Assembly (NCBI GenBank): GCA_050942875.1
Contig: JBMNOD010000014.1
Location: forward strand, 1-55,827
From: JAAZAI01 sp050942875
Lineage (GTDB): Bacteria; Verrucomicrobiota; Kiritimatiellia; RFP12; UBA3636
Direction: 5' to 3'
Length of the DNA: 55,827 nucleotides
Below the pieces are notes generated by a model that did no database searches, had not been told where the DNA came from, and saw only the letters and a list, made by a program, of their open reading frames with translations. Made by a program: the position numbers and the translations under genes. Numbering within the stretch: the first letter of the stretch is position 1; every line of letters starts with the position of its first letter. This document shows positions 1-8,092 of the stretch, one piece after another.

Positions 1-1
1 C

Positions 2-217
2 GTTCTGGCCGAAGCGTGTGCCCAGTGGGCGGAACGGGAAACCAAAGTCGGAATAAAACCTAATCCGCTGAAAATCAGGAACTTAAAAGGCGTTCAGACC
101 GTGATTTTTCGCTGGAACTTCGGTTTAGTGAGGAGTGAGAAGAGCGTAGTGCGTAGTTTCCGCTGGGGCTTCCGCCCCAGACCCCGTTTTGACCTGCCTT
201 TCGGCACTAGCGACTAG
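2..217 (+). CDS. possible 3' end of a gene cut by the window edge
   Basis: Frame 2 is open from the left edge to a TAG at 215-217, 71 codons without a start codon of its own. The first 40 or so residues (for example QTVIFRWNFG near the middle) look protein-like. The last third reads through a dispersed repeat element beginning near 127, so the true stop may differ if the repeat interrupted the gene. I recognise no family. It may be only a chance open frame in GC-rich DNA. Confidence 0.22.
   Translation, partial: VLAEACAQWAERETKVGIKPNPLKIRNLKGVQTVIFRWNFGLVRSEKSVVRSFRWGFRPRPRFDLPFGTSD
127..190 (+). repeat. dispersed ~65-bp element ending in a GGGG..CCCC palindrome
   Basis: The element reads GTGAGGAGTGAGAAGAGCG, then a short variable part, then TTTCCGCTGGGG-cttccg-CCCCAGACCCCGTT. 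Close copies lie at 12751-12808 and 12815-12871 on this strand, and at 55373-55435 and 55686-55748 on the other strand. The 3' part can fold as a hairpin. Confidence 0.7.
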
Positions 218-231
218 CGACTGACTTCAGG

Positions 232-1002
232 TCAGACGACGAGCACGGCGCCCTCGTGGTGGCAGAGTTGTATGGAGTCGGCGGCGAGGCCGCAGTCGCG
301 CAGCGCTTCGGCTGCGCAGCCGCGCGCGAGCGCCGGGGTGTTGCAATCCTCGCTGAGGTGGGCGAGAAAAAGGGTGCGGAGATGGTCGCCGGCGATGTTC
401 CGGAGCAGGTCGCTGGCTTGCACGTTCGAAAGGTGGCCGCGGCGCCCGAGGATGCGTTGCTTGAGCATCCACGGGCGGTCGGCGTTCAGCAGCAGGTCGC
501 GATCATGGTTGAACTCGAGGATGAGCGCGTGGCAGCCTTTCAGGTGATGGGCCACCATGTCGGGCACTTCGCCCATGTCCGTGGCGATGCCCAGGCGGCG
601 CTCGCCATCGCTGACGACGAACCCCACGGGGTCGCCGGCGTCGTGGGGCACGGTGAAGGCCTCGAAGGTCAGATCCCCGATGGCAAACGCGCAGCCCGGC
701 TCGAAGAGGTTCCACTCGAAATGCTTTTTCGTGTTCGTCTCGACCGATGACGCCGTCGCATACGTGGCGTAGAGCGGCATTTGATGGTGCTTCAAGAGCA
801 CGGGGATCGCGGCGGTGTGGTCCGTGTGGTCGTGCGTGATGCAAAGTCCCGCGATGGCGTCGAGCTCGACGCCGATTTGCGCGAGCCGTTCCTGGACGGC
901 CTTCCGGCTGATCCCGGCGTCCACGAGGACGCGGGTCTCCTTTGACTCGACGTAGATGCAGTTGCCGCTGCTGCCGCTGGCCAGGACGCAGAACTTCATC
1001 AT
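232..1002 (-). CDS. YycJ/WalJ-type metallo-beta-lactamase-fold hydrolase
   Basis: The 256-aa product is a cytoplasmic MBL-fold metal hydrolase with no signal peptide. The N-terminal strand and glycine turn LASGSSGNC (residues 8-15) and the zinc motif HxHxDH at residues 57-62 are both visible; this pairing is typical of the YycJ/WalJ subgroup. Family members of about 260 aa are thought to be nucleases or phosphodiesterases linked to DNA processing or cell-wall signalling, but the substrate here is not shown. The gene begins ATGATG and overlaps the stop of the upstream membrane-protein gene (TGA at 999-1001), so the two are probably translationally coupled. The fold call is firm and the exact function is open. 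Confidence 0.85.
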   Translation of the reverse strand: MMKFCVLASGSSGNCIYVESKETRVLVDAGISRKAVQERLAQIGVELDAIAGLCITHDHTDHTAAIPVLLKHHQMPLYATYATASSVETNTKKHFEWNLFEPGCAFAIGDLTFEAFTVPHDAGDPVGFVVSDGERRLGIATDMGEVPDMVAHHLKGCHALILEFNHDRDLLLNADRPWMLKQRILGRRGHLSNVQASDLLRNIAGDHLRTLFLAHLSEDCNTPALARGCAAEALRDCGLAADSIQLCHHEGAVLVV

Positions 1003-1901
1003 TTGGCTTCTTCCGCCTTCGTGCCGTCGGGCATGAGCACGCGCCAGGGGAATTTCACGTTGCCGGAGGACACGATCGAGATTTGCTCGGGCGTGTAGCC
1101 TTCGGGCGCTTGCATGTCGCGCGTGCGGACAATCTTCACCTTGACGGGGCCTGCCGCCGCGTCTGGGATTTCGGCGGCTTCAGTCTGGCTTTCGGCTTCG
1201 GCCACTTCGGCAGCGTCGGCGGTGTCGGTTGCTTTGGATGTCGCAGCCGATTCGACTGGCGCCACGGCTTCGTCGGTCTTTTTCTCGGTTGCAGGCTCCG
1301 GTTTTGCCGGCTCAGGCTCCGGTGGGGGTGCGGGCTTGCGGCGCGGGGAGGAGTAGATGCCGGTCCGGCGGGCGCGTTCCATAAACGCATCGACGGGGGG
1401 CTCTTCAGGAGCGGCGGCAGGAGCGACGGCCGATTTGGCTTCGGGCTCCGGTTCGCGGATGCGTTCCTGTAGGGCGGCCATCATCTCGACGTTCTGCGCC
1501 TGGAGCTTCTTGATGACTTCCAGCAGTTCGGAAACCTGCGGATCCGGCTGTGCTGCGACCGGTTGCGGCTGAACCGTTGCCGGAGCCTCTGCAACGGGCG
1601 CGGGCATGCGCTGCATCAAGAAGTCGAGCATGAGCGTCTGTTGCGTGTCGTTGCGTCGAATCATGCCGCTGAAAAGAATGGCGCCAATGACGCAGAAGAG
1701 GACGACCAGCACGACAATCGCCGACAAGAACCAGATCGTCAGTGTGAGTTGGCGGCGTCGGGCGCGTTCACGCTCGGCGTCGAGAAATTCCTGGAACGCC
1801 TTGAGCATCGGGAACGAGTCGTCGCCTTTCGGAAAGGCAAGCGCAAATACGCTTTCAGTCGTGTCCGTGGGGTCGGTGGGTCTGTTTTCGTCTCCGCTCA
1901 T
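999..1901 (-). CDS. single-pass membrane protein with proline/alanine/glutamate-rich exterior
   Basis: This 300-aa protein has a short acidic N-terminus, a charged amphipathic stretch (about residues 33-51) and one strong transmembrane segment at about 53-81. A long P/A/E-rich low-complexity region follows (about 100-250), then a more ordered C-terminal segment containing NVKFPWRVLMPDG. The layout suggests a bitopic membrane anchor whose long tail spans the periplasm or binds partners. It lies between two coiled-coil genes and the MBL hydrolase on the same strand and overlaps the latter's start. No known family is recognised. Confidence 0.75.
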   Translation of the reverse strand: MSGDENRPTDPTDTTESVFALAFPKGDDSFPMLKAFQEFLDAERERARRRQLTLTIWFLSAIVVLVVLFCVIGAILFSGMIRRNDTQQTLMLDFLMQRMPAPVAEAPATVQPQPVAAQPDPQVSELLEVIKKLQAQNVEMMAALQERIREPEPEAKSAVAPAAAPEEPPVDAFMERARRTGIYSSPRRKPAPPPEPEPAKPEPATEKKTDEAVAPVESAATSKATDTADAAEVAEAESQTEAAEIPDAAAGPVKVKIVRTRDMQAPEGYTPEQISIVSSGNVKFPWRVLMPDGTKAEEAK

Positions 1902-2142
1902 AGTGGGGGCTGCCTCGTGAGTGATGAGTGATGAATAATGATGAATTACAAATTACCGCCGGAGGGCGACTTTGTCGTGCCTTGTCGAGTCATTAGGATC
2001 GGACGGATCAATGCGTGTGGAAGCGTGAGTGGGGGGAGCAAGGAGCAAGGGTAGGGGGGAGCAAGGGTGGGGGTAGGATTAAGATTACGATTAAGAGCAA
2101 GTGCGTGGCCGCAGGACGACCTTGGACCTTGGACTTTGGACC
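1902..2142. repeat. gene-free spacer of purine-rich and CTTGGAC word repeats
   Basis: The spacer separates the membrane-protein gene from the upstream coiled-coil gene. It holds imperfect direct repeats of GGAGCAAGGGTNGGGG near 2033-2070, then ATTAAGATTACGATTAAGA, then repeated CTTGGAC words near 2120-2137. It also contains CGACTTTGTCG at about 1968, the reverse-strand form of the CGACAAAG word arrayed at 12.9-13.2 kb. I see no gene or convincing promoter here. Confidence 0.5.
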
Positions 2143-4059
2143 TCATCGCATGCGGCGCATCCAGGGTTCGATTTTGAAGCGACGGTCGTCGTTGCCACCG
2201 CCGTTTTCGGCGCCAGGGGCTAGCTGGTTTTCACGGGGGCGTCCGTCGGCGTCGAAGAGCAGACCTGCGGCGCTTTCGAGCTCCTCGATGCGATGTTGCA
2301 GCGTCGATTGGATGATTTGCCACTGCTGTCGTGTTTCCTCAAATTCCTTTTCCGCGGCGAGCAGTGCGCTTTCTTTTCGGCGGAGCTGGCTTGTGAGGGA
2401 ATCGTAGTCGGCTGTGCGCTGCTCGATGCGGGAGAGCTTCTCGCGCAACAGCGCCTCCTTCTGGATCAACGCCTTGCAACGGCCTTCCATGGCCTTTTCG
2501 TTTGCTTCGGCTCGTGCCATGTCGGCCTGATGGTGGCGGCGTGCGGACTCCACCTCCTGCTGGAGCTTGGCGATGAGCCGGTCGTTGCGCTGCTCGGCCT
2601 GCTCGGCGCGGGAGATTTCACCGGGATCGCGTGCCAGAACGCGTTCAAGCCGATCGATCTCTTCGCGGAGGGAGCCTTGAAGTTCCGCGCTGGTGGCACG
2701 GGCGGTCGCGTTGCGCTCCTTTTCGGACTCGAGCGTCTTCTTCATCATCTCCAACGCCCCTTCGGCGAACATTTTGATGATGGCGATGTCGCCTTCGGCC
2801 GGTCGTGCGGCCGTGGCGGCGCGGGCATTGGCTTGCTCAAGCGAATCCTTGAGCAGATCGCGTTCACGAATCAAATTCGCCAGGCGATTCTCCAGTTCGT
2901 TGATTCGGCGGTCGGCACCGAGCGCCTCGTCCGCGGTCAGGGGTCTTTGGGGGGTCTCGGCGCTGAGGAGCAGGATTTTCTCTTGTGCTTCGGCATCTCG
3001 TCGATTTGAAAAATCGAGAAGCTCCCGATACTCCGATTCGAGTTCGTCGAATTGAGTTTTGTGCTCGGCGGCTTCCGCTTCGGCGGCCTCAAGGCGGTCG
3101 CGCAGGGCGGCGGCCTCGGTTTCAGCAGCATCGAGCTGGGTCTTTTGTTCGGCGGCCTCCGCTTCGGCGGCGGTGGCTCGTGCGGTTCCATCGGCCGCGC
3201 GGCGTTCCTTTTCGGCTTCGAGAGCCGTCTCGGCGGCGGCAAGCTTGTCCTGCCATTCGGCTGCTTCGGCTTGGCGCTCGTTTTCGACAGCGGCAAGACG
3301 ATCGCGAAGGTCGTTGCGGTCGGCTGTGAGGGCTTCGACTTGCTGCAAGGCGTCGGCGAGAGTCGACTTGTCGTGGGGTGTTTCGGCCGTGGCGGCCAAC
3401 TCGGCCTTCAGTTCGTCGCGTTCGGCGAGGAGCTTGTCGATGTCGCCTTTGAGGGAGGTCGCCGTTTCGCGTTCGCGGGCAAGGGCGCGCTCGGCCGTGT
3501 CGAGCTTCTTCTGGACCTTGGCGAATTCAGCGCGTAGCGATTCAAGCTCGCGCTCGGATTCGGCGAGGGAATCGCCGGCTTGACGCCGCAGATCCTCCAA
3601 TTGCGCTTCGAATTGCTCGCGAACGCCCGCCCCGGCGTCGCCGCCGCCGGGCACGGGCGCTTTGGCGTCTTCAGCGGGTTGGCTCCACGCCTCATCGCCG
3701 AAGAGCGAAATCTGGCGGCTGGCCATGCGCGCGTCAAGTTCGCTGATGTGGAAGCGCTTGGAGCGCGGGGGAATCTTGCCTTCGCGGACAAGAGGCTCAA
3801 TGGCTTTTTCGTTGTAGGGACCGAGGAAGGTGCCGTTGGGCAGTTCGATCATCGTATCCATGCCCAGCGCGTCGAGTTCGCGGGCGGCCTGCCAGTTGAC
3901 GCGGTCGGCGGAGATTTCGTCATCGGGCATGACCCGCCCGTCGCAGACCCAAAGGACGAGCCCCTTCGTATTGATGGGGCCGAAGATGGTTCCGTTGCTC
4001 ATGCGAACGAACCAGTCGCCGGTGGGTCTGCTTTCTGTTTTCTCCGCCATCGTTGCCAC
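2143..4059 (-). CDS. GYF_2 (DUF4339)-like protein with long coiled coil
   Basis: This 638-aa soluble protein starts with two tandem GYF_2-like modules. The first is at about residues 14-60 (WFVRMSNGTIFGP, then a conserved W near its end) and the second at about 70-108 (IELPNGTFLGPYNEKAI). From about 145 to 600 the sequence is an almost unbroken coiled coil with A/E/L/R heptads. GYF_2 modules are presumed peptide-binding domains in bacteria. The gene lies 12 bp downstream of a shorter paralogue with the same design, so both are probably in one operon and may co-assemble as a filament or scaffold. The function is inferred only from architecture. Confidence 0.75.
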   Translation of the reverse strand: MATMAEKTESRPTGDWFVRMSNGTIFGPINTKGLVLWVCDGRVMPDDEISADRVNWQAARELDALGMDTMIELPNGTFLGPYNEKAIEPLVREGKIPPRSKRFHISELDARMASRQISLFGDEAWSQPAEDAKAPVPGGGDAGAGVREQFEAQLEDLRRQAGDSLAESERELESLRAEFAKVQKKLDTAERALARERETATSLKGDIDKLLAERDELKAELAATAETPHDKSTLADALQQVEALTADRNDLRDRLAAVENERQAEAAEWQDKLAAAETALEAEKERRAADGTARATAAEAEAAEQKTQLDAAETEAAALRDRLEAAEAEAAEHKTQFDELESEYRELLDFSNRRDAEAQEKILLLSAETPQRPLTADEALGADRRINELENRLANLIRERDLLKDSLEQANARAATAARPAEGDIAIIKMFAEGALEMMKKTLESEKERNATARATSAELQGSLREEIDRLERVLARDPGEISRAEQAEQRNDRLIAKLQQEVESARRHHQADMARAEANEKAMEGRCKALIQKEALLREKLSRIEQRTADYDSLTSQLRRKESALLAAEKEFEETRQQWQIIQSTLQHRIEELESAAGLLFDADGRPRENQLAPGAENGGGNDDRRFKIEPWMRRMR

Positions 4060-4071
4060 CTGCCCGCTCTG

Positions 4072-5403
4072 TTATCTTCTGCGCTTGAAGACGCCCATGA
4101 TCCCTTCGCGTCCGCCGGAAGCGGCGGGGGTCGAGGCGCTGAGCGTGCTGATTTCACGCTTGAGCTGGTTTTCGATCGCCGAAAGTTTCACCATGTTTTC
4201 GGAAGCGGCTCGGCCTTCGGCCTTTGCAGGCCGGAGTTTGACCGAGCGATTGGGCGGCGAATCCTCTTCGACAAATTCAGCGTCGACATAAACCGGGGCC
4301 GCGCCGTCTGACGACGCGTCTGAGTCGTTGTCGGCGGCGGGGTCGTCGTTGGAATTGAATTTTTCATCGACTTCGCTGATGAGGTCGGCAAGACGGCTGC
4401 GAAACCAGTTTGTTGCATCGCGAGAGGCGGCCAGGGCTTTGCTTGCTTTGGCGAGCTTTTGTTCTTGCTCTCCTGATCGGGTCTCCGCTGCGGCATGCGC
4501 CTTCTCTGCCGCTGCCAGCGTTTCCTGGGCCTCGGAAAGGCGGCCTTCAAGATCAAGGCAGCGGGCTTCGCGCGTGTCGATGCGATCGTTGGCTTCGGAA
4601 AGGCGTTGGGTCAAGTCGTTGATTCGGGTTTCCTGGCTTTCGACGCGCTTTTTCGATTCGGCCATGGCGGCCTCCAGATCCGCGGCCTTGTTCTTCAAAT
4701 CATCAACCAAGGCAGCGGAAGTCTTGGCCTTCTTTTCGGCCTGCTGGGCCGAAGTTTTGGCGGCGGCCACGAGCGCTTCACTGTCGACCAGGCGCGCTTC
4801 GAGGTCGTGGCGGGCGCGTTCGGCGCCGGTTTTGTTCTCGATTTCGCCTCGGAGCGAGTCGATTTCGGCTTTGAGTTTGAGTTCTGCGGCCTTCATGCCG
4901 CTGAGTTCGCCTTTGAGCTTCTGGCGCTCGGCGTCGAACTCCAGGTCCTTGGCGGCCAGAGCCGCCTCGGCGGCGCGTCGAGCCTTGTCGCTCTCGCGGT
5001 AGGCTTTCTCGGCTTCGACGACGCGTTCGACGAGCGCGGCGCCCGTTGTGCCCACGGCGAGGGCGGGCAACGCTTCGCCGATTGTGCCACTGCGAATGAA
5101 AAGAATGCCGTCCCTGGGAATGTCGGACATCACGTCTGCCCGGTCAACATAGTCCCGGGCAAAAGGCCCGAGGACATTGAGATGTTCGCCGATTTCGAGC
5201 ACGATGCAATCAAAGCCCAGTTCGGGCTGCGCCATAGCCAGCGACCACGTTGAGCCGTCGCGCGAGACTTGCGTCTGCGCCGTCACATCGCCAGTGGCGA
5301 CCTTGGCTCGGATCGCCTTCAGATCAACCGGCTCGGACGCTTTGCCTGAAGCTTTGCGCCAGAACCACCGTTCTCCGCTGCTCTCCGTTTTTTTCTCCGC
5401 CAT
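4072..5403 (-). CDS. GYF_2-like coiled-coil protein, shorter paralogue
   Basis: This 443-aa protein resembles its downstream neighbour. It has a GYF_2-like N-terminus (about residues 10-62, with WFWRKASG and a conserved SRDGSTW) and a second divergent copy (about 65-110, LEIGEHLNVLGP). A predicted coiled coil follows at about 125-340, with an acidic low-complexity tail and a basic end (FKRRR). The start is supported by AAGGAGAACGAC just before the ATG. A promoter-like TTGAAG-18-TATGAT lies upstream at 5430-5459. It is likely the first gene of an operon with the 638-aa paralogue. Confidence 0.72.
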   Translation of the reverse strand: MAEKKTESSGERWFWRKASGKASEPVDLKAIRAKVATGDVTAQTQVSRDGSTWSLAMAQPELGFDCIVLEIGEHLNVLGPFARDYVDRADVMSDIPRDGILFIRSGTIGEALPALAVGTTGAALVERVVEAEKAYRESDKARRAAEAALAAKDLEFDAERQKLKGELSGMKAAELKLKAEIDSLRGEIENKTGAERARHDLEARLVDSEALVAAAKTSAQQAEKKAKTSAALVDDLKNKAADLEAAMAESKKRVESQETRINDLTQRLSEANDRIDTREARCLDLEGRLSEAQETLAAAEKAHAAAETRSGEQEQKLAKASKALAASRDATNWFRSRLADLISEVDEKFNSNDDPAADNDSDASSDGAAPVYVDAEFVEEDSPPNRSVKLRPAKAEGRAASENMVKLSAIENQLKREISTLSASTPAASGGREGIMGVFKRRR

Positions 5404-5429
5404 GTCGTTCTCCTTGTTTCAACTTTTGA

Positions 5430-5459
5430 ATCATACCATAGAATGCATGGGTTCTTCAA
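5430..5459 (-). promoter_or_regulatory. sigma-70-type promoter for the coiled-coil operon
   Basis: On the minus strand, TTGAAG (5459-5454), an 18-bp spacer and TATGAT (5435-5430) lie about 27 bp upstream of the ATG at 5403. Confidence 0.5.
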
Positions 5460-5585
5460 AACCATTTTAGGGCTCGTGGCCCCGTGAGGCGCTGAGGCGC
5501 ATGAGATGTCGCAGAAAGGTGCAATTCTCGCCCATGGCGTTCCCTTGCTCCCTTGGCCCCTAGCCGTTGCGCCCAGGCGCAACGG

Positions 5586-6581
5586 CTACACAATGTTAGG
5601 CTTGATGACGCAGACGGAGATCTTGGCGAGTTCGCGGACGAGGCGCTCGAACATGGCGTCGTCCTTGTAAACGCCGATGATGGCGCCGCCGGAGCCGGTG
5701 AACTTGGCGCTGGCGCCGCAGGAGCGGGCGACCTGCACCATGCGCAAGTTGCCTTCGCTGAGCTTGTAGATGGACGCGCGCTTGTCGAAATTGGCGTCCA
5801 TGAGCTCGGCAAGCCTGTCCACATTTCCGGTGTCCAGGCATTCGCGCGCTTCGTCGGTGATGTCGGCCCAGAACTTCATGGCATCGACGATGAGCTTCTC
5901 GCCGGCGTTGAAGCGCGCCTTGATGTTGTTGTGGAAGACGTCGGAGATCTCGGAGAGATCGGTGCGGTAGCCAATGAAGACGGGCGGCAGCTTGGCGGGA
6001 TCAAGCGACTCGTAACGACCGTAGCCTTGGCGTTCCATGAGATCCTTGTCGAAGTCCATGTAGACGAGGCCCTGGTAGACCTGGATCACGCGATCCTGCA
6101 GGCCGGCGGCGATGCCAAGCTCGCGCTGCTCCGTCTCGCGGATGATGTTGGCGAGCTCGGGCTTGGGGATGGTGACCCCGTAGAAGGACATGAGCGCGCG
6201 GTAGCACGCCGTGATGATGGCGCTGGAGCCCGCCAGGCCCACGAGGTTGGGAATGGTGGATTCGTAGCGAATCGTGAAGTTGCGGTCGTGATGCTCAATG
6301 CCGTGGGCATGCACGTAGTCGTGAAACGTCTTGATCGCGGCCTTCAGCAATCGAATGCCGCCGTAGTAGCCAAAGAGGCGCACGTCTTGGACAAGGTCGT
6401 CGAGACTTGAAAAGACGGAGTTGTCGCGGCTCGTCGGCAGAATCTCCAGCTCAGGCGTTTCGTAGAGCGTCACCGTCGCCGCGAAGTTGTCGAACGTGAA
6501 GGAGATCGTCTTGCCGAAGTAGCCGTCGGAAGGATTGCCAATCAGTGCCGCGCGGGCGTAGGCCGTGGATTTGATGATCAT
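5586..6581 (-). CDS. GHMP-family sugar kinase, glucuronokinase-like
   Basis: Translation from ATG at 6581 gives a 331-aa GHMP kinase. The N-terminal substrate/ATP loop reads ALIGNPSDGYFGKTIS (about residues 12-27), the phosphate loop is GLAGSSA at 115-121, and the C-terminal glycine motif is FTGSGGAIIG. The GNPSDG-x-GKT variant is characteristic, from memory, of plant-type glucuronokinases and their bacterial relatives, which make glucuronate 1-phosphate. Mevalonate- or galactokinase-type activity is less likely. The start was chosen because it overlaps the hexokinase stop (ATGA at 6578-6581). An upstream in-frame ATG would add an arginine-rich, non-homologous extension. The substrate is inferred. 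Confidence 0.8.
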   Translation of the reverse strand: MIIKSTAYARAALIGNPSDGYFGKTISFTFDNFAATVTLYETPELEILPTSRDNSVFSSLDDLVQDVRLFGYYGGIRLLKAAIKTFHDYVHAHGIEHHDRNFTIRYESTIPNLVGLAGSSAIITACYRALMSFYGVTIPKPELANIIRETEQRELGIAAGLQDRVIQVYQGLVYMDFDKDLMERQGYGRYESLDPAKLPPVFIGYRTDLSEISDVFHNNIKARFNAGEKLIVDAMKFWADITDEARECLDTGNVDRLAELMDANFDKRASIYKLSEGNLRMVQVARSCGASAKFTGSGGAIIGVYKDDAMFERLVRELAKISVCVIKPNIV

Positions 6582-7894
6582 CGCGTACCTTTCGCTTTGT
6601 TCTGCATGATGAGACCGGCGACGGCGGCGCCGACCACCGGCGCGTCCTCGACGCACGTGGTCTCGAAGTGAATCCCGCGGGCGCCGAGGATTTCGCGCAA
6701 GCCTTGTTCAATGCGCGACTTGAAGAACCCGGTGCGGGTGCGGTAGTAGGTGGAGCCGTCGATGGTGATGCAGACGGGATGGAGCGGATCGAACCCCTCG
6801 CCGCAGCGGATGACGGCCGCGGCGATGTTGGCGGCGGTCAGGCGGGCGGCGCGGATGAAGACGGGCTCGCAGATCGCGAGGAGCGCGCGCCGATCCTTGT
6901 CCGTGAAGCGGACGGCGTCGAACGCGCCGCCCTTCGTGAAGGGATTGGCGACGAAGTCGTCGAAGTCCTTCGTCGTGAGCACGGTCAGCGCGGCCAGGTC
7001 GGCGGCGGCGCGCTTGGAGAAGAAGCCCGCCTCGGCGGCGCGCTGGAGGATGACAAGCCCGAGATCGCCCAGGTAGCGGCCGGAGATCATTTTCTCGAAG
7101 CGCCCGATGCCGGGGTCGGACGTGGCGGCGTCGACGGCCTCGTCGAACGCGGACGCAGGGCCGCCGTTGAAGTTGCCGGATTCGATGTTGATCACCATCG
7201 TGCGGTCGCGGTCGAGGCGCTTGGCCTTGCCGATGCGCGCGTTGCGCTCGATGTAGGCGATGTTGGTGCCGGTGCCGAGGATGAAGCCGACGTAGGAGGC
7301 GTACCGGCGCGAAATGCCGACGCTCTTGCCGGCGAGCAGCGTGGCGACGGTGTCGTTGAGCACGCGGATGGCGGGCTTGCGGCCGACGCGGCGCTTCACG
7401 GCCGCGGCGACGCCGGAGCCGACCATCTTGCCAACGACGCCAGGGGCGTCCACCTGCTTCGTCCAGCGGATGAGGCGACCGTCGAGCGCGGGCGTGATTT
7501 CAGTGGGATAGGAAAAGCAGAAGCCCACGTCCTGGGCGTTGCCGACGACGGGTTCGAGGACGGCGGCGATGCGGTCGAAGAATTCATCGGCGCTCAGCGA
7601 CGTGACGTCCGTGCCGGGCATGGCGCATTTCTTGAGACCTTCGATCTGCGCCTTGCCGGCCTTGTCGAAGCGGACGGTGGCGACGCGCAGGTTCGTGCCG
7701 CCGGCGTCGAGGACGTTGATCGGCGTGTCCGTCGAGACGGACTGGTCGGCATCCACGTAGGCCGGGATCATGGCGAGCGAGCTGGCTTCGCCGGCCAGGC
7801 CGGCGTCCATTTGGCGGTCGAACTCGGTGAGCAGCGCGTCGGTGTCGATCTCGGGTGAAAAGGCGTTTTGGGCGAAAAACTCAGCGATTTTCAT
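6578..7894 (-). CDS. hexokinase
   Basis: This 438-aa protein is a eukaryotic-type hexokinase. It has phosphate-1 motif LDAGGTNLR (62-70), a sugar-binding region CFSYPTEI (126-133), RWTKQVDAPG (143-152), and LNDTVATLLAG (179-189) with D181 as the expected catalytic base. FILGTGTNIAYIE and NIESGNFNGGP follow. It should phosphorylate glucose, fructose or a related hexose at C6 using ATP in the cytoplasm. It is the first gene of an operon with the GHMP kinase (4-nt overlap). A promoter-like TTGCCT-17-TAAACT lies at 7935-7963. Confidence 0.9.
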   Translation of the reverse strand: MKIAEFFAQNAFSPEIDTDALLTEFDRQMDAGLAGEASSLAMIPAYVDADQSVSTDTPINVLDAGGTNLRVATVRFDKAGKAQIEGLKKCAMPGTDVTSLSADEFFDRIAAVLEPVVGNAQDVGFCFSYPTEITPALDGRLIRWTKQVDAPGVVGKMVGSGVAAAVKRRVGRKPAIRVLNDTVATLLAGKSVGISRRYASYVGFILGTGTNIAYIERNARIGKAKRLDRDRTMVINIESGNFNGGPASAFDEAVDAATSDPGIGRFEKMISGRYLGDLGLVILQRAAEAGFFSKRAAADLAALTVLTTKDFDDFVANPFTKGGAFDAVRFTDKDRRALLAICEPVFIRAARLTAANIAAAVIRCGEGFDPLHPVCITIDGSTYYRTRTGFFKSRIEQGLREILGARGIHFETTCVEDAPVVGAAVAGLIMQNKAKGTR

Positions 7895-7934
7895 GCGTCG
7901 GCGGTTTCCTGTGGTCGTTCAAAAACGTGCCGCT

Positions 7935-7963
7935 AGTTTATCGGTTCACGCGCCGAAAGGCAA
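7935..7963 (-). promoter_or_regulatory. promoter for hexokinase/GHMP kinase operon
   Basis: On the minus strand, TTGCCT (7963-7958), a 17-bp spacer and TAAACT (7940-7935) lie about 40 bp upstream of the ATG at 7894. Confidence 0.5.
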
Positions 7964-7989
7964 ACACTATCTGGAACTTTTAGGAACTT

Positions 7990-8010
7990 TTAGGGTCTGT
8001 CCCCTATTTT
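7990..8010 (-). repeat. REP-like hairpin GGGGACAGACCC, left of the RAYT
   Basis: The plus strand reads TTAGGGTCTGTCCCCTATTT, which is the reverse complement of AAATAGGGGACAGACCCTAA. Arms of GGG and CCC surround a short loop. A direct repeat GGAACTTTTA GGAACTTTTA sits just upstream. Matching hairpins lie on the other side of the transposase and at several other sites in the window. Confidence 0.75.
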
Positions 8011-8092
8011 GTGCTTGCAGCAGACCGCTGTATGTGGTAGTCTGCCCCCAAACGCCAGCCAAAGCGTCAAATTCCAACGAAAGAGGTGCACC

